From assembly GCA_963718065.1 (NCBI GenBank), contig CAVQYE010000018.1:27047-91046 (forward strand): 64,000 nucleotides of DNA. The letters run 5' to 3'. Position 1 is the first letter of the stretch, and each line of letters opens with the position of its first letter. Made by a program: the position numbers and the translations under genes. Positions 35,422 to 44,310 of the stretch are shown here, piece by piece. Source of the stretch: CAVPGP01 sp963718065 (GTDB lineage: Bacteria > Actinomycetota > Thermoleophilia > Gaiellales > Gaiellaceae). A model generated the notes under the pieces. The model saw only the letters and a list, made by a program, of their open reading frames with translations, made no database searches and had not been told where the DNA came from.

Positions 35422-36478
35422 ATGGTGGAGCAAGCAGCACCGGAGCCGGCCGCCCGGCCCGACGAGCGGCTCGTCCACGTCGGCTTCCTGACCCGAATCC
35501 TGACGCGGCCGGACATCGGCGCGTTCATCGGCGCGGTCGCCGTCTACTTCGCGTTCGGCTACTTCGCCCGCGACGTCAGCTGGCTCACCGACCCCGCAAT
35601 CGCCGCCGGCTGGACCGATCAGGCCGCCCAGTACGGGATCATCGCCGTGCCGGTGGCGCTGCTGATGATCGGCGGCGAGTTCGACCTCTCCGCAGGCGTG
35701 ATGATCGGCAGCTCGGGCCTGCTGCTCGCCTACCTGACGACCCACCAGGACCTGAACGTCTGGCCGGCGATCGCGATCGTGCTCCTCTTCGGGCTCGCGA
35801 TCGGCTTCATCAACGGAGTGACCGTCGTCAAGACGAAGCTGCCGAGCTTCATCGTCACGCTCGCGACCTTCTTCATCCTCCAGGGCGTCAACGCCGCGCG
35901 GCACGCTGAAGCTGACCGGCACGACGGCCATTCAGGAGTTCGACACGGCGAAGGGCTTCGACTCGGCGCGCAAGTTCTTCGCCGGCGACGTGACCCGGTA
36001 CGACTTCAAGATCAAGGTGCTCTGGTGGATCGGGCTCACGATCGCGGGCGCCTGGCTCTTGGCGAAGTCCCGCTTCGGCAACTGGATCTACAGCGCGGGC
36101 GGCGAGCCGACAGCGGCGCGGAACGTCGGCGTGCCCGTGGCGCGGACGAAGATCACGCTCTTCATGATGACCTCCGCGGTCGCCGCGCTGATGGGGATCA
36201 TCGAGACGTTCGAGCTCCGGTCGATGCAGGCGAAGGAGGGCATCGGCCTCGAGTTCATCTTCATCATCTGCGCGGTCGTCGGCGGCTGCCTGCTCACCGG
36301 CGGCTTCGGCTCGGTGATCGGCACCTTCTTCGGCGCGTGCATGCTGGGCATGGTGCAGCTCGGGATCATCGACTCGCAGTGGGACAGCAACTGGACGTAC
36401 ACCTTCCAGGGCGCGATCCTCTTCGCCGCGGTGCTGCTGAACACGTTCGTGCGCAGCCGGGCCGGGAGAGCCCGATGA
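35422..36478 (+). CDS. Sugar ABC transporter permease, one frameshift
   Basis: About 351 residues, a BPD_transp_2-type permease. Early segments include FIGAVAVYFAFGYFA, YGIIAVPVALLMIGGEFDLS (the GEFDLS loop is typical of CUT2 permeases) and LPSFIVTLATFFILQGVN. An extra base near 35899 interrupts the frame before GTLKLTGTTAIQEFD. The later half has the GIGLEFIFIICAVVGGCLLTGG and GSVIGTFFGACMLGMVQ blocks, in parts. The stop overlaps the ATPase start (ATGA). It forms the membrane pore of the transporter. Confidence 0.87.
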
Positions 36479-37290
36479 CCGAGGCGGCCAACGGAAAGCA
36501 CCTGCTCGCGGCCGAGGGGATCTCGAAGTACTACGGCAACATCGTCGCGCTGAACGACATCTCGATGCACGTCAACGCGGGCGAGGTGACATGCATCCTC
36601 GGCGACAACGGCGCCGGCAAGTCGAGCTTCATCAAGATCCTCTCAGGCGTCCACCAGCCGGACGCCGGGCGCCTGCTCGTCGACGGCAAGGAGGTGCACT
36701 TCGGATCGCCGCGTGACGCGCGCGCAGCCGGGATCGCGACCGTCTACCAGGACCTCGCGATGGTGCCGCTGATGTCGATCTGGCGGAACTTCTTCCTCGG
36801 CGCGGAGCCGCTCAAGGGCGTCGGCCCGTTCCGCTGGTTCGACAGCGCCAAGGCGAAGACGGTCGTCCACCACGAGCTGCGCGAGATGGGCATCGACATC
36901 CGCGACCCCGACCAGCCCGTCGGCACGCTCTCGGGCGGTGAGCGGCAGTCGGTCGCGATCGCGCGGGCGGTCTACTTCGGCGCCCGCGTGCTGATCCTCG
37001 ACGAGCCGACCTCGGCGCTCGGCGTCAAGCAGGCCGGCGTCGTCCTCAAGTACGTCCTCGAGGCGCGCAACCGCGGCGTCGCCGTGATCTTCATCACCCA
37101 CAACCCGCACCACGCCTACCCGGTCGGCGACCGCTTCGCGATCCTGAACCGCGGTCAGAGCCTCGGCACGTTCGAGAAGGCCGACCTCGACCGGAACGAG
37201 CTCGTGCGCCTGATGGCAGGCGGGAGCGAGCTGGCCGAGCTCGAGCACGAGCTGGAGCAGATCCAGGCCGACGTCGCGTCCCCTGATTGA
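36475..37290 (+). CDS. Sugar ABC transporter ATP-binding protein
   Basis: A 271-residue single-domain ATPase. Walker A is GDNGAGKSS near residue 45, the signature is LSGGERQSVAIARA, and Walker B is VLILDEPTSALG, followed by the switch His in FITHNPHHA. CUT2 importers often have a duplicated ATPase; this one is of the single-domain kind. It overlaps the permease by four bases. A Glu/Leu-rich C-terminal tail (AELEHELEQIQAD) could form a short coiled coil. With the binding protein and permease it forms a complete importer. Confidence 0.93.
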   Translation: MTEAANGKHLLAAEGISKYYGNIVALNDISMHVNAGEVTCILGDNGAGKSSFIKILSGVHQPDAGRLLVDGKEVHFGSPRDARAAGIATVYQDLAMVPLMSIWRNFFLGAEPLKGVGPFRWFDSAKAKTVVHHELREMGIDIRDPDQPVGTLSGGERQSVAIARAVYFGARVLILDEPTSALGVKQAGVVLKYVLEARNRGVAVIFITHNPHHAYPVGDRFAILNRGQSLGTFEKADLDRNELVRLMAGGSELAELEHELEQIQADVASPD

Positions 37291-37305
37291 GTACCCAGCG
37301 AGGGC

Positions 37306-37788
37306 TCAGACCTTCTTGTTCGCCTTGAGGTCCCAGCCCGCCTTCACCTCGGCGCCGGGCTTGCCCGCTGCGCCCTGCGGCCGGTAGGCGATCTCGATCT
37401 TCGCGTAGTCGAGCGAGACGCTCTCCAGCGGCCGCCCTCCCTCGTGCGTCAACTCCTGGAACGAGGAGACGAGCACGTCGGTGAGCTTGATCGTCAGGAA
37501 CTCGATCGGTGCCTTTCCCGTCGTGCGGACGGTCAGCGTCGCCGACTTGAGGTGCTGCCCGGTCGCGCAGGCCAGCATCAGCGCGGGCGACGAGACCTGC
37601 ACCACCTGGACGAACGTGAAGTCCTGGAAGGCCGCCTTGCCGGCTCCGCCGCCGCCACCGCTCCCGGGGCTCGCCGTCACGTGTTGCGACAGTCCCCAGC
37701 TGTAGGACGTCAGCTCGATCTCGCCCTTGTGCTTCGCGTCGGTGGACTCGCCCGCGATGCCGTCGATCTTCAAGAAATAGTCGGCCAT
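37306..37788 (-). CDS. Hcp-like protein (type VI secretion tube family)
   Basis: A 160-residue protein that begins MADYFLKIDGIAGESTD and has KHKGEIELTSYSWG, then KLTDVLVSSFQ and ESVSLDYAKIEIAYRPQ, all characteristic of the Hcp beta-barrel family. A Gly-rich insertion (GSGGGGGAG) lies in the first loop. The ATG at 37786-37788 follows AGGGGAG. No other type VI genes are in the window and the genome type would not be expected to carry a canonical system, so it may be an orphan Hcp used elsewhere. It lies convergent to the ABC operon and 40 bases downstream of mutS2. Confidence 0.87.
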   Translation of the reverse strand: MADYFLKIDGIAGESTDAKHKGEIELTSYSWGLSQHVTASPGSGGGGGAGKAAFQDFTFVQVVQVSSPALMLACATGQHLKSATLTVRTTGKAPIEFLTIKLTDVLVSSFQELTHEGGRPLESVSLDYAKIEIAYRPQGAAGKPGAEVKAGWDLKANKKV

Positions 37789-37828
37789 GCGTCTCCCCTT
37801 CCTCTGCGGCTGACCCCGGAATGCGACT

Positions 37829-40225
37829 CTATCCCGAGAGATGCGCGACGGTGGCGCCGTCGGCGGCCTCGCTCTCGCGGCGGTCGACGAGCGGGTGGCT
37901 GTCGAGCTCCTCGCGAACCGCCGCGCGAACGGCGCCGGTGCCGCGGCCGTGGATGACGCGCACGCTCGGCAGGCCCGCGAGCGCGGCGTCGTCGACGAAC
38001 GAGCGGACCGCCTCTCGTGCGTCCTGCGCGCGCCGGCCGCGGACGTCGAGCTCGTCCGAGACGTCGCTGCGCGCCGCGGCCATGACTCGCACTGCGGGTT
38101 GCGCGGGCTCGGCGTCGCGAGCCGCGGGCGCGGTGTCCGCCTGCAGCCGCGCGAGCGCGATGCGGATCCGGTGCCCGCCCGGGCCGACGACCTCGGCCTC
38201 GTCGCCGTCGATCGCCTCGATGGTGCCGCGAATGCCGAGCGCGGGCGCCCGTACCGGATCGCCCGGGGCCAGCGGAGCCTGCAGCGGCAGCGGCTCGTCG
38301 AGCGCGCGCAACGCCCGCTCGGCCCGCGCGGCACGCGTCGAGGCGGCACCGAGGCGCCGGTCGCGATCGCCTTCCGCCTCCTGTGCTGCGGCCGGCGAGC
38401 TGCGCCTCACCTGTTGCTCGCGACGGCGCGCGGCGCGGATCTCCTCGCGAAGCGCCTGCAGCTCGGCGCGCGCCGCGGCCAGGTCGCGTGCCGCCTCGCT
38501 GACGGCCAGCTCGCGCTCGTGCGCCGCGGACGCGCGGACGGTCTCGATCTCCGCCTCGAGCGCCGCCTCGCGGTCGCGCACGCGCTCGCGCAGCGCCTCG
38601 ACTTCACTTCGCTCGCGCGCCGCGGCGGTGCGATCCTCGGCCGCCGCCCGCTCGGCCGCCTCGGTCTCGGCGAGCAGATCCGAGATCTGCAGCCGCTCAG
38701 GCGCGATGCGGTCGCGCGCGTCGCCGACGACGGACGCTTCGAGGCCGAGACGCTCCGCGGTCTGCAGCGCGTGCGAGGTTCCCGGCCGGCCGAGCGCGAT
38801 CCGGTACAGCGGGGCGTGCGTCTCGGGATCCAGCCCGGTCGCCGCGTTCGCGACTCCGTCCGTCGCGCTCGCCCACTCCTTCACCTCGGGATAGTGCGTC
38901 GTCGCGATCGTCAGCCGCGCCTGGCCGGCGAGCCGCGCGAGCAGCGCCTGGGCAAGCGCGGAGCCCTCGACCGGATCGGTGCCGGAGGCAAGCTCGTCGA
39001 CGAGCACGAGCGACCGGTCGGTCGCCGCCTCGAGGATCGCGACGATGTTCCGGATGTGACCGGAGAAGGTCGAGAGGCTCATCTCGATCGACTGCTGGTC
39101 GCCGATGTCGGCCAGCACCTGGTCGAAGACGGGCAGCGCGGCCTCCGTCGCCGGCGGGCGCAGGCCGGATTGATGGAGCAGCGCGGCCAGGCCGAGCGTC
39201 TTCAGCGCCACCGTCTTGCCGCCGGTGTTCGGCCCGCTGATCACGAGCGCTCGCAGCGGGCCGAGATCGAGGTCGATCGGCACGGCCGCGTCGGGATCGA
39301 GCAGAGGATGCCGCGCACCGAGGAGCCGCACCTCGTCCGAGACCTTCACCGGCGCGCCGCGCCAGCGCCGCGAGACGATCCCGGAGGCGAGCGCCACGTC
39401 GATCGCGCCTGCCGCCTCGACGAGCGCGCGCAGCGCATCGGCGTGCCCGCTGACGCTCGCCGAGAGCTCGCGCAGGATCCGCTCGCTCTCCTCGCGCTCG
39501 GCACCGGCGGCTTCGGAGAGGCGGTTGTTCAGCTCCACGATCTCGAACGGCTCGACGAAGAGCGTCTGTCCCGAGGCCGAGGCGTCGTGAACGATCCCGG
39601 GCACGCTGCTGCGAGCGCTCGCCTTCACGGCCAGCACGGGCCGGCCGCCGCGCTGCGAGACGAAGTCCTCCTGGAGGTGCTCGCGCAGCTTCGACGACCG
39701 CGCCAGGCGGCGGAGGTCCTCGGTCGCGCGGTGCCTCCCGTCGCGCAGCTCCTTGCGCAGCCGCCGCAGCAGCGGCGAGGCGGTGTCGCGGAGCTGCGAG
39801 CCGTCGTCCTCGACGCAGCGCGCGATCTCCTTCGCGAGCGGCGCCAGCGCAGGGTCGACCGCGGCGGCGAGCTCTGAGAGCAGAGGCGCGGCGTCGGACT
39901 GTTCCTCGAGCGCGGCTCGCATGCGCAGGCCGCCGCTGACCGTTGCCGCGACGTGGCCGAGTGCCTCCGGTGCCAGCACGCCGCCGCGCCCCGCATGCTC
40001 GGCGGCCGTGCGCACGTCGTGAATCCCCTCCAGGGGCGGCTCGGCGGACTGGTCGTAGAGAGCGATCGCCTCGGCAGTCAGCGCCTGCCGCCGCGCGACC
40101 TCATCGGGATCGGCCGAGGGAGCGAGCGCGCGGACGAGCTCCTCGCCGTACGACGTCGAGGTCGCGCCGGCGAGCCGCTCGGCGATCGCCGGGAACTCGA
40201 GTGCGGTGAGGGCGTTGCCGTCCAC
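37829..40225 (-). CDS. mutS2: Endonuclease MutS2
   Basis: A 798-residue MutS2, intact. The MutS-like ATPase has Walker A SGPNTGGKTVALKTLG near residue 330, LVLVDELASGTDPVEGSAL (Walker B) and TTHYPEVKEWA. A long charged coiled coil (about residues 500-610) is followed by a C-terminal Smr domain with LDVRGRRAQDAREAVRSFVD and VRVIHGRGTGAVRAAV, its nuclease part. MutS2 suppresses recombination and in some bacteria splits collided ribosomes; which applies here cannot be read from the sequence. Twenty-four bases separate its start from the mreB stop. Confidence 0.96.
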   Translation of the reverse strand: MDGNALTALEFPAIAERLAGATSTSYGEELVRALAPSADPDEVARRQALTAEAIALYDQSAEPPLEGIHDVRTAAEHAGRGGVLAPEALGHVAATVSGGLRMRAALEEQSDAAPLLSELAAAVDPALAPLAKEIARCVEDDGSQLRDTASPLLRRLRKELRDGRHRATEDLRRLARSSKLREHLQEDFVSQRGGRPVLAVKASARSSVPGIVHDASASGQTLFVEPFEIVELNNRLSEAAGAEREESERILRELSASVSGHADALRALVEAAGAIDVALASGIVSRRWRGAPVKVSDEVRLLGARHPLLDPDAAVPIDLDLGPLRALVISGPNTGGKTVALKTLGLAALLHQSGLRPPATEAALPVFDQVLADIGDQQSIEMSLSTFSGHIRNIVAILEAATDRSLVLVDELASGTDPVEGSALAQALLARLAGQARLTIATTHYPEVKEWASATDGVANAATGLDPETHAPLYRIALGRPGTSHALQTAERLGLEASVVGDARDRIAPERLQISDLLAETEAAERAAAEDRTAAARERSEVEALRERVRDREAALEAEIETVRASAAHERELAVSEAARDLAAARAELQALREEIRAARRREQQVRRSSPAAAQEAEGDRDRRLGAASTRAARAERALRALDEPLPLQAPLAPGDPVRAPALGIRGTIEAIDGDEAEVVGPGGHRIRIALARLQADTAPAARDAEPAQPAVRVMAAARSDVSDELDVRGRRAQDAREAVRSFVDDAALAGLPSVRVIHGRGTGAVRAAVREELDSHPLVDRRESEAADGATVAHLSG

Positions 40226-40249
40226 CCGGCGAGTGTACGACCGGCCGGT

Positions 40250-41296
40250 TCAGCCGCCGAAGCGCGGCCGCTCCCGCCGCCGCCGGCCCGGCTTCAGTGC
40301 GAGGGTCGAGAACTGCTCCAGCGCCTCGCCGGCCCCGCGCGCAACCGTCGTCAGCGGATCCTCCGGGATCGTCACGTGCAGCCCGGTCTGGATGCGAAGC
40401 AACTCGTCGAGACCGCGCAGGAGCGCACCACCGCCGACGAGCATCAGCCCGCGGTCGGCGACGTCCGAGGCAAGCTCCGGGGGCGTCCGGTCCAGGAGAT
40501 CCTTGACAGCGCCGACGATCTGTTCGAGCGGCCGCGCGAGCGCGCGGCGGACGAACTCGGCGTCGACCGTCGTGCGCCGCAAGAGCCCGGTGACGAGATC
40601 CCGGCCGGCGACGTCGGCGCTCTCAGGAACGTCGACACCCGCCACCGCGCTGCCGATCTCGAGCTTCAGCGCCTCGGCCTGCTCCTGTCCGATCAGGAGC
40701 CGGTGCTGATCCTGGATATCGCGCACGATCGCCTCGTCGAGCTCGTAGCCCCCGACGCGAATCGAGTGCGCGACGACGAGGCCGCCGAGCGCCGTCACCG
40801 CCATCTCGCTCGTGCCGCCGCCGATGTCGACGACCAGCGACCCGACCGACTCGGCCACCGGCAGCCCGGCGCCGATCGCGGCGGCCAGCGGCTCGTCGAT
40901 CAGGATCGCCTGCGCCGCCCCCGCCCCGCGCGTCGCCTCCTCGACCGCGCTGCGCTCTACCGGTGTGATCCCACTCGGCACGCAGACGATCACGTGCGCG
41001 CGCGACCTGAAGCCGATCGCCTGGCCGATGAAGTGGCGCAGCATCTGCTCCGTCACCTCGAAGTCCGCGATCACGCCGTGGCGCAGCGGACGCGTCGCCC
41101 GGATGTGCGCCGGCGTGCGGCCGATCATCCGCCGGGCACGATCCCCGACCGCCTGCACCTCGCCGGTGCGCTCGTCGATCGCGACCACCGACGGCTCGAA
41201 CAGGACGATTCCCTCGCCCCGGCGGAAGACGACCGTGTTCGCCGTGCCGAGATCGACAGCGAGCTGGCGCTCTGCCCCGACCCGAGGGAGCCTCAT
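40250..41296 (-). CDS. mreB: Rod shape-determining protein MreB/Mbl
   Basis: A 348-residue actin-like filament protein that guides cell-wall synthesis. Phosphate-1 (AVDLGTANTVVF), connect-1 and phosphate-2 (VVDIGGGTSEMAV) motifs are present, with VCVPSGITPVERSAVEEA and ILIDEPLAAAIGAGLP. The C-terminus has MLVGGGALLRGLDELL, the adenosine motif. No mreC/mreD follow; the next gene downstream is mutS2. In most actinobacteria mreB is absent or specialised, so its presence supports a deep-branching, possibly rod-shaped lineage. Confidence 0.93.
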   Translation of the reverse strand: MRLPRVGAERQLAVDLGTANTVVFRRGEGIVLFEPSVVAIDERTGEVQAVGDRARRMIGRTPAHIRATRPLRHGVIADFEVTEQMLRHFIGQAIGFRSRAHVIVCVPSGITPVERSAVEEATRGAGAAQAILIDEPLAAAIGAGLPVAESVGSLVVDIGGGTSEMAVTALGGLVVAHSIRVGGYELDEAIVRDIQDQHRLLIGQEQAEALKLEIGSAVAGVDVPESADVAGRDLVTGLLRRTTVDAEFVRRALARPLEQIVGAVKDLLDRTPPELASDVADRGLMLVGGGALLRGLDELLRIQTGLHVTIPEDPLTTVARGAGEALEQFSTLALKPGRRRRERPRFGG

Positions 41297-41382
41297 CTCA
41301 CGCTCCCGAGAACTGCATCCAAACAGACCACCCCGCCCTCGACCCTAGCGAGGTCGAGCGCGGCTGTGTCAAACGAGCGGTG

Positions 41383-42532
41383 TCAAACGAGCTGCCGCTC
41401 GCGCTCCAGCTCGCCGTGCTCGAAGCGCCCAACCGCGAAGGGCGCGAGCAACTCGTCGACCGGCTCTCCCGCGACGGCCGCCGCCAGCCTTCTCCCGATC
41501 GCCGGAGCCAGCATGAATCCGTGACCGCTGAAGCCGGCGGCCAGCCACAGACCGGGATGACCGTCGACTTCGCCGACGATCGGCTGGCGATCCGGTGTGA
41601 GGTCGTAGTCGCCGCTCGCGAGCACCGGAAACGTGACGTAGGAGAGGATCGGCAGCAGCTCGGCGAGCTCGACGACGAGCCTGTGGCGCCACGCCTCGCG
41701 GTGCTCCTCCGGATCGCCGCTCGCACTCAGGTCGCTGCCGAGGACGCGGCCGTTCGCGAGTTGCTTCGCCGCGATCTGCCGCTCCGCCGAGATGACGAGC
41801 GGCTCGAGCAGCCGTTCGCGAATCGGCTCGCTCAGGAAGAGATGCCGCGCCTCCGGCTCGATCGGGACCGACACGCCGAGCGGCGCCACGAGCGCGGGCG
41901 TCTCGGTCGCGACGGCGACGACAACCGCGGCTGCGCTCGTCGACCCCGCGTCCGTCTCGAGCTGCCAGTGCGAGCCCTCGCGGCGCAGCGCGCGAACCTC
42001 GGCGATCTCGATCCGCGCACCGCGCGCGACCGCGGCGCTGGCAAACGCCTCGACGACCGACTGCGCGCGGTCGAAGTAGCCGTCCTCGGCGTTCCACGCG
42101 GCACCCGCGAGCGACGAGACGTCGAGCCCCGGCACGAGCTCCGCCGCCTCCGCCGGCGTCACGATCCTGCTCGGGATCCCCAACTCGTTCTGCAGCGCCA
42201 CGTTCGCCGTCAGCTCCCTGAGCAGCTCCGGGCTCTCCGCCACGAAGAGATAACCGCACGAGCTCGAAGGTCGCGTCCACCTCGATGCCGAGGCCCTCGG
42301 CGAGCTCGCGGTAGAACGCGACCGACTCGCGCGCGAGCAGGCAGTTGACCCGCGTCGCCCACTGCTGGCGCACGCCGCCGGGCTGCACGCCCGATGCCCC
42401 CGAGGCGATCCCGGTCCGCTCCAGCACCACCACCTCGGCGCCGCGCTCGGCGAGGAAGAACGCCACCGCGAGGCCGGTGCTGCCCGCCCCGATCACGGCC
42501 ACGTCGACCTGATCTGCCACGCCGTCGATCAT
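41383..42532 (-). CDS. FAD-dependent oxidoreductase (DAO/glycine oxidase-like), one frameshift
   Basis: About 382 residues. The N-terminal FAD-binding motif is VAVIGAGSTGLAVAFFLAERGA with ASGVQPGGVRQQW following. The second half has VVVAVATETPALVAPLGV and a C-terminal FAD block DRQPIVGEVDGHPGLWLAAG and SGHGFMLAPAIG. An extra base near 42255 splits ATFELVR from YLFVAESPELL. The ATG ends at 42532, 18 bases from the divergent TIGR04076-type gene. The family oxidises secondary or primary amines such as sarcosine, glycine or D-amino acids; the substrate is not determinable. Confidence 0.82.
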
Positions 42533-42568
42533 GCCTCGTATGCTCAGCGCGTGCCCGAGCCCGGCGAG

Positions 42569-42874
42569 ATGCAGCTCTACGACCTGCGCGTGACCGTCGA
42601 GCGGATCGAGGGCCGCTCCGTCTGCGGCCTCCAGGTCGGCGACTACTTCGAGCTGACCGAGTCGAGCCGCGTGCGGATCCCCGAAGGCAAGCATTTCTGC
42701 ATCTACGCACTGCAGTCGGTGCTGCCGTTCCTCGCCGCGAAGCAGCGCCGCTTGCCCGCCGACGACTGGCTCGAGCTGGACTCGCACGTCACCTGCCCCG
42801 ATCCGGACGAGCGCGTTGTCATGCGCATCGAGCGGATCGGCGAGCGAACGCTGAAGACCGGGGATCTGACCTGA
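42569..42874 (+). CDS. TIGR04076-family protein
   Basis: A 101-residue protein beginning MQLYDLRVTVERIEGRSVCG, with GDYFELTESSRVRIPEGKHF, CIYALQSVLPFLAAKQRRL and a final CPDPDERVVMRIERI. This is the conserved pattern of TIGR04076, a small Cys-containing family of unknown role. A GTG at 42551 in frame is an alternative start. The stop codon overlaps the likely start of the LLM oxidoreductase, so the two are cotranscribed. Cys in VCG and TCPDP may bind metal or take part in redox chemistry; this is only a suggestion. Confidence 0.8.
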   Translation: MQLYDLRVTVERIEGRSVCGLQVGDYFELTESSRVRIPEGKHFCIYALQSVLPFLAAKQRRLPADDWLELDSHVTCPDPDERVVMRIERIGERTLKTGDLT

Positions 42875-43764
42875 GTCCGATCGAAGTCGGCATCGGGCTG
42901 CAGTCCGACAAGCGACCCGAGGAGTACGCCGAGCTCGGCCGGCGTGCCGAGGCGGCGGGCGTCGACGTCGTAACGGTCTTCCACGACCTGCTCTACCAGC
43001 CGGCGATCGCGCCGCTCATCCTGCTGGCCCAGGCGACCGAGCGCGTGCGGCTCGGCCCGGCGGCGCTCAACCCGTACACCTTGCATCCGGTCGAGATCGC
43101 GGGCCAGGTGGCCGCACTCGATCTCGTCTCCGGCGGCCGCGCCTTCCTCGGGCTCGCGTACGGGTCGTGGCTCGACCGGCTGGGCCTCGACCAGCCGCGG
43201 CCGGTCGAGACGATCCGGGAGACCGTCGAGATCGTGCGGCGACTGCTCGGAGGCGACCGCAGCGGCTTTCGCGGCGACGTGTTCGAGCTCGCGCCCGGCA
43301 CCGGACTGAACTACGAGCCTCAGCGTCCCGCCGTTCCGCTGCTGCTCGGGACCTGGCGCCCGCGGCTGGCGGCACTCGCCGCGGAGGTGGCCGACGAGGT
43401 GAAGATCGGCGGCTGCGCGAACCCCGCCATGGTCCGGCTGATGCGCGAGTGGATCGGCCGCGAGCAGGTCGGCGTGGTCGTCGGCGCCGTCACCGTGGTC
43501 GACCGCGACGGCGACCGCGCGCGCGACCTCGCCCGCGCCAAGGTGGTGATGTACCTCGATGTAATCGGCGAGCTCGACCCGACGATCGAGCCGGGTTCGC
43601 CGCCGCCGCTCGAGCTCTTCACCTTCGCCGGCACGCCCGCGGAGATCGTCGCGCAGGTCGAAGGACTCGCAGCCGCCGGGCTCAGACGCGTCGAGTTCGG
43701 CGACCCGGTCGGGCTCGACCTCCTGCTTCGCGAGGTCGTGCCCGCGCTCCACGCCTACATCTAG
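42871..43764 (+). CDS. LLM-class (F420/FMN-type) oxidoreductase
   Basis: About 297 residues, a luciferase-like TIM-barrel oxidoreductase of the kind that uses F420 in actinobacteria. Motifs are SPIEVGIGLQSDKRP, RVRLGPAALNPYTLHPVEIA, SGGRAFLGLAYGSWLDRLG and VPLLLGTWRPRLAALAAEVA. No ATG or GTG suits the N-terminus; the family start falls at a CTG (42871) within the TGA of the preceding gene and after GGGGATC, so I take CTG as the probable start. Coupled to the TIGR04076 gene. The substrate is unknown. Confidence 0.82.
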   Translation: MSPIEVGIGLQSDKRPEEYAELGRRAEAAGVDVVTVFHDLLYQPAIAPLILLAQATERVRLGPAALNPYTLHPVEIAGQVAALDLVSGGRAFLGLAYGSWLDRLGLDQPRPVETIRETVEIVRRLLGGDRSGFRGDVFELAPGTGLNYEPQRPAVPLLLGTWRPRLAALAAEVADEVKIGGCANPAMVRLMREWIGREQVGVVVGAVTVVDRDGDRARDLARAKVVMYLDVIGELDPTIEPGSPPPLELFTFAGTPAEIVAQVEGLAAAGLRRVEFGDPVGLDLLLREVVPALHAYI

Positions 43765-43770
43765 ACGCTG

Positions 43771-44232
43771 CTAGCCCGTGCTCGTGGTCGACGTCGGCGG
43801 AAGCGCCTTCTGGATGTCCTGGCTGTACTTGACCCGGTCGGGGCCCGTCACGACGATGACCACGGGTCCGTACTCGACCACCTCGCCGAGCGGGTACGCG
43901 GCGCGGATCTTCGGCTTCCCCGCGTCGAGCGACGAGCGGCCGTCGAACTGGTAGAGGATGACCTTGTTCGGGGAGGTCTTGGCGCCCATGCAGTCCGTGG
44001 CGACGTAGAACGCGCGCACGGCGACCACCCCGGCTCCCGAGTCGAGGCCCTGCGCGGCCTGCTCCTGCACCTCGCTGCAGACCTCGAGTCCCGCGTCTTT
44101 GAGGGTGGTCTGGGCCGGGTCGTAGTCACTCGAGCCGGGGTCGGACGATGCGCCGCTGCCTCCCCCGCCGCAGCCCGCCAGAACGACGACCAGCGCGGGA
44201 AGCACGAGCGCACGAGTCAGCCGTCCCGTCAT
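43771..44232 (-). CDS. Small lipoprotein of unknown function
   Basis: A 153-residue protein with a short basic start, a hydrophobic core and the lipobox VLAGCGGGG, so a lipid-anchored surface protein. The mature part has a Ser/Gly/Asp linker, CSEVQEQAAQGLDSGAG, VRAFYVATDCMG and VVIVVTGPDRVKYSQD; the two Cys may pair. The tail is Thr/Ser-rich (PTSTTSTG). It is convergent with the LLM gene, with six bases between the stops. I do not recognise a family. Confidence 0.7.
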   Translation of the reverse strand: MTGRLTRALVLPALVVVLAGCGGGGSGASSDPGSSDYDPAQTTLKDAGLEVCSEVQEQAAQGLDSGAGVVAVRAFYVATDCMGAKTSPNKVILYQFDGRSSLDAGKPKIRAAYPLGEVVEYGPVVIVVTGPDRVKYSQDIQKALPPTSTTSTG

Positions 44233-44310
44233 CCACCCGAGTCAACCAGCCCGGACGCTCAGGGTCAATTGTCCGCGAGACCACGACCGTGCCGAGCAGG
44301 CGCGGGAGCA

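Noticed and set aside
34345..37290. A 981-residue fusion of binding protein, permease and ATPase
   Set aside because: It arises because single-base insertions bring the three genes partly into one frame; each has its own start, and the segments between are out of frame with the families.
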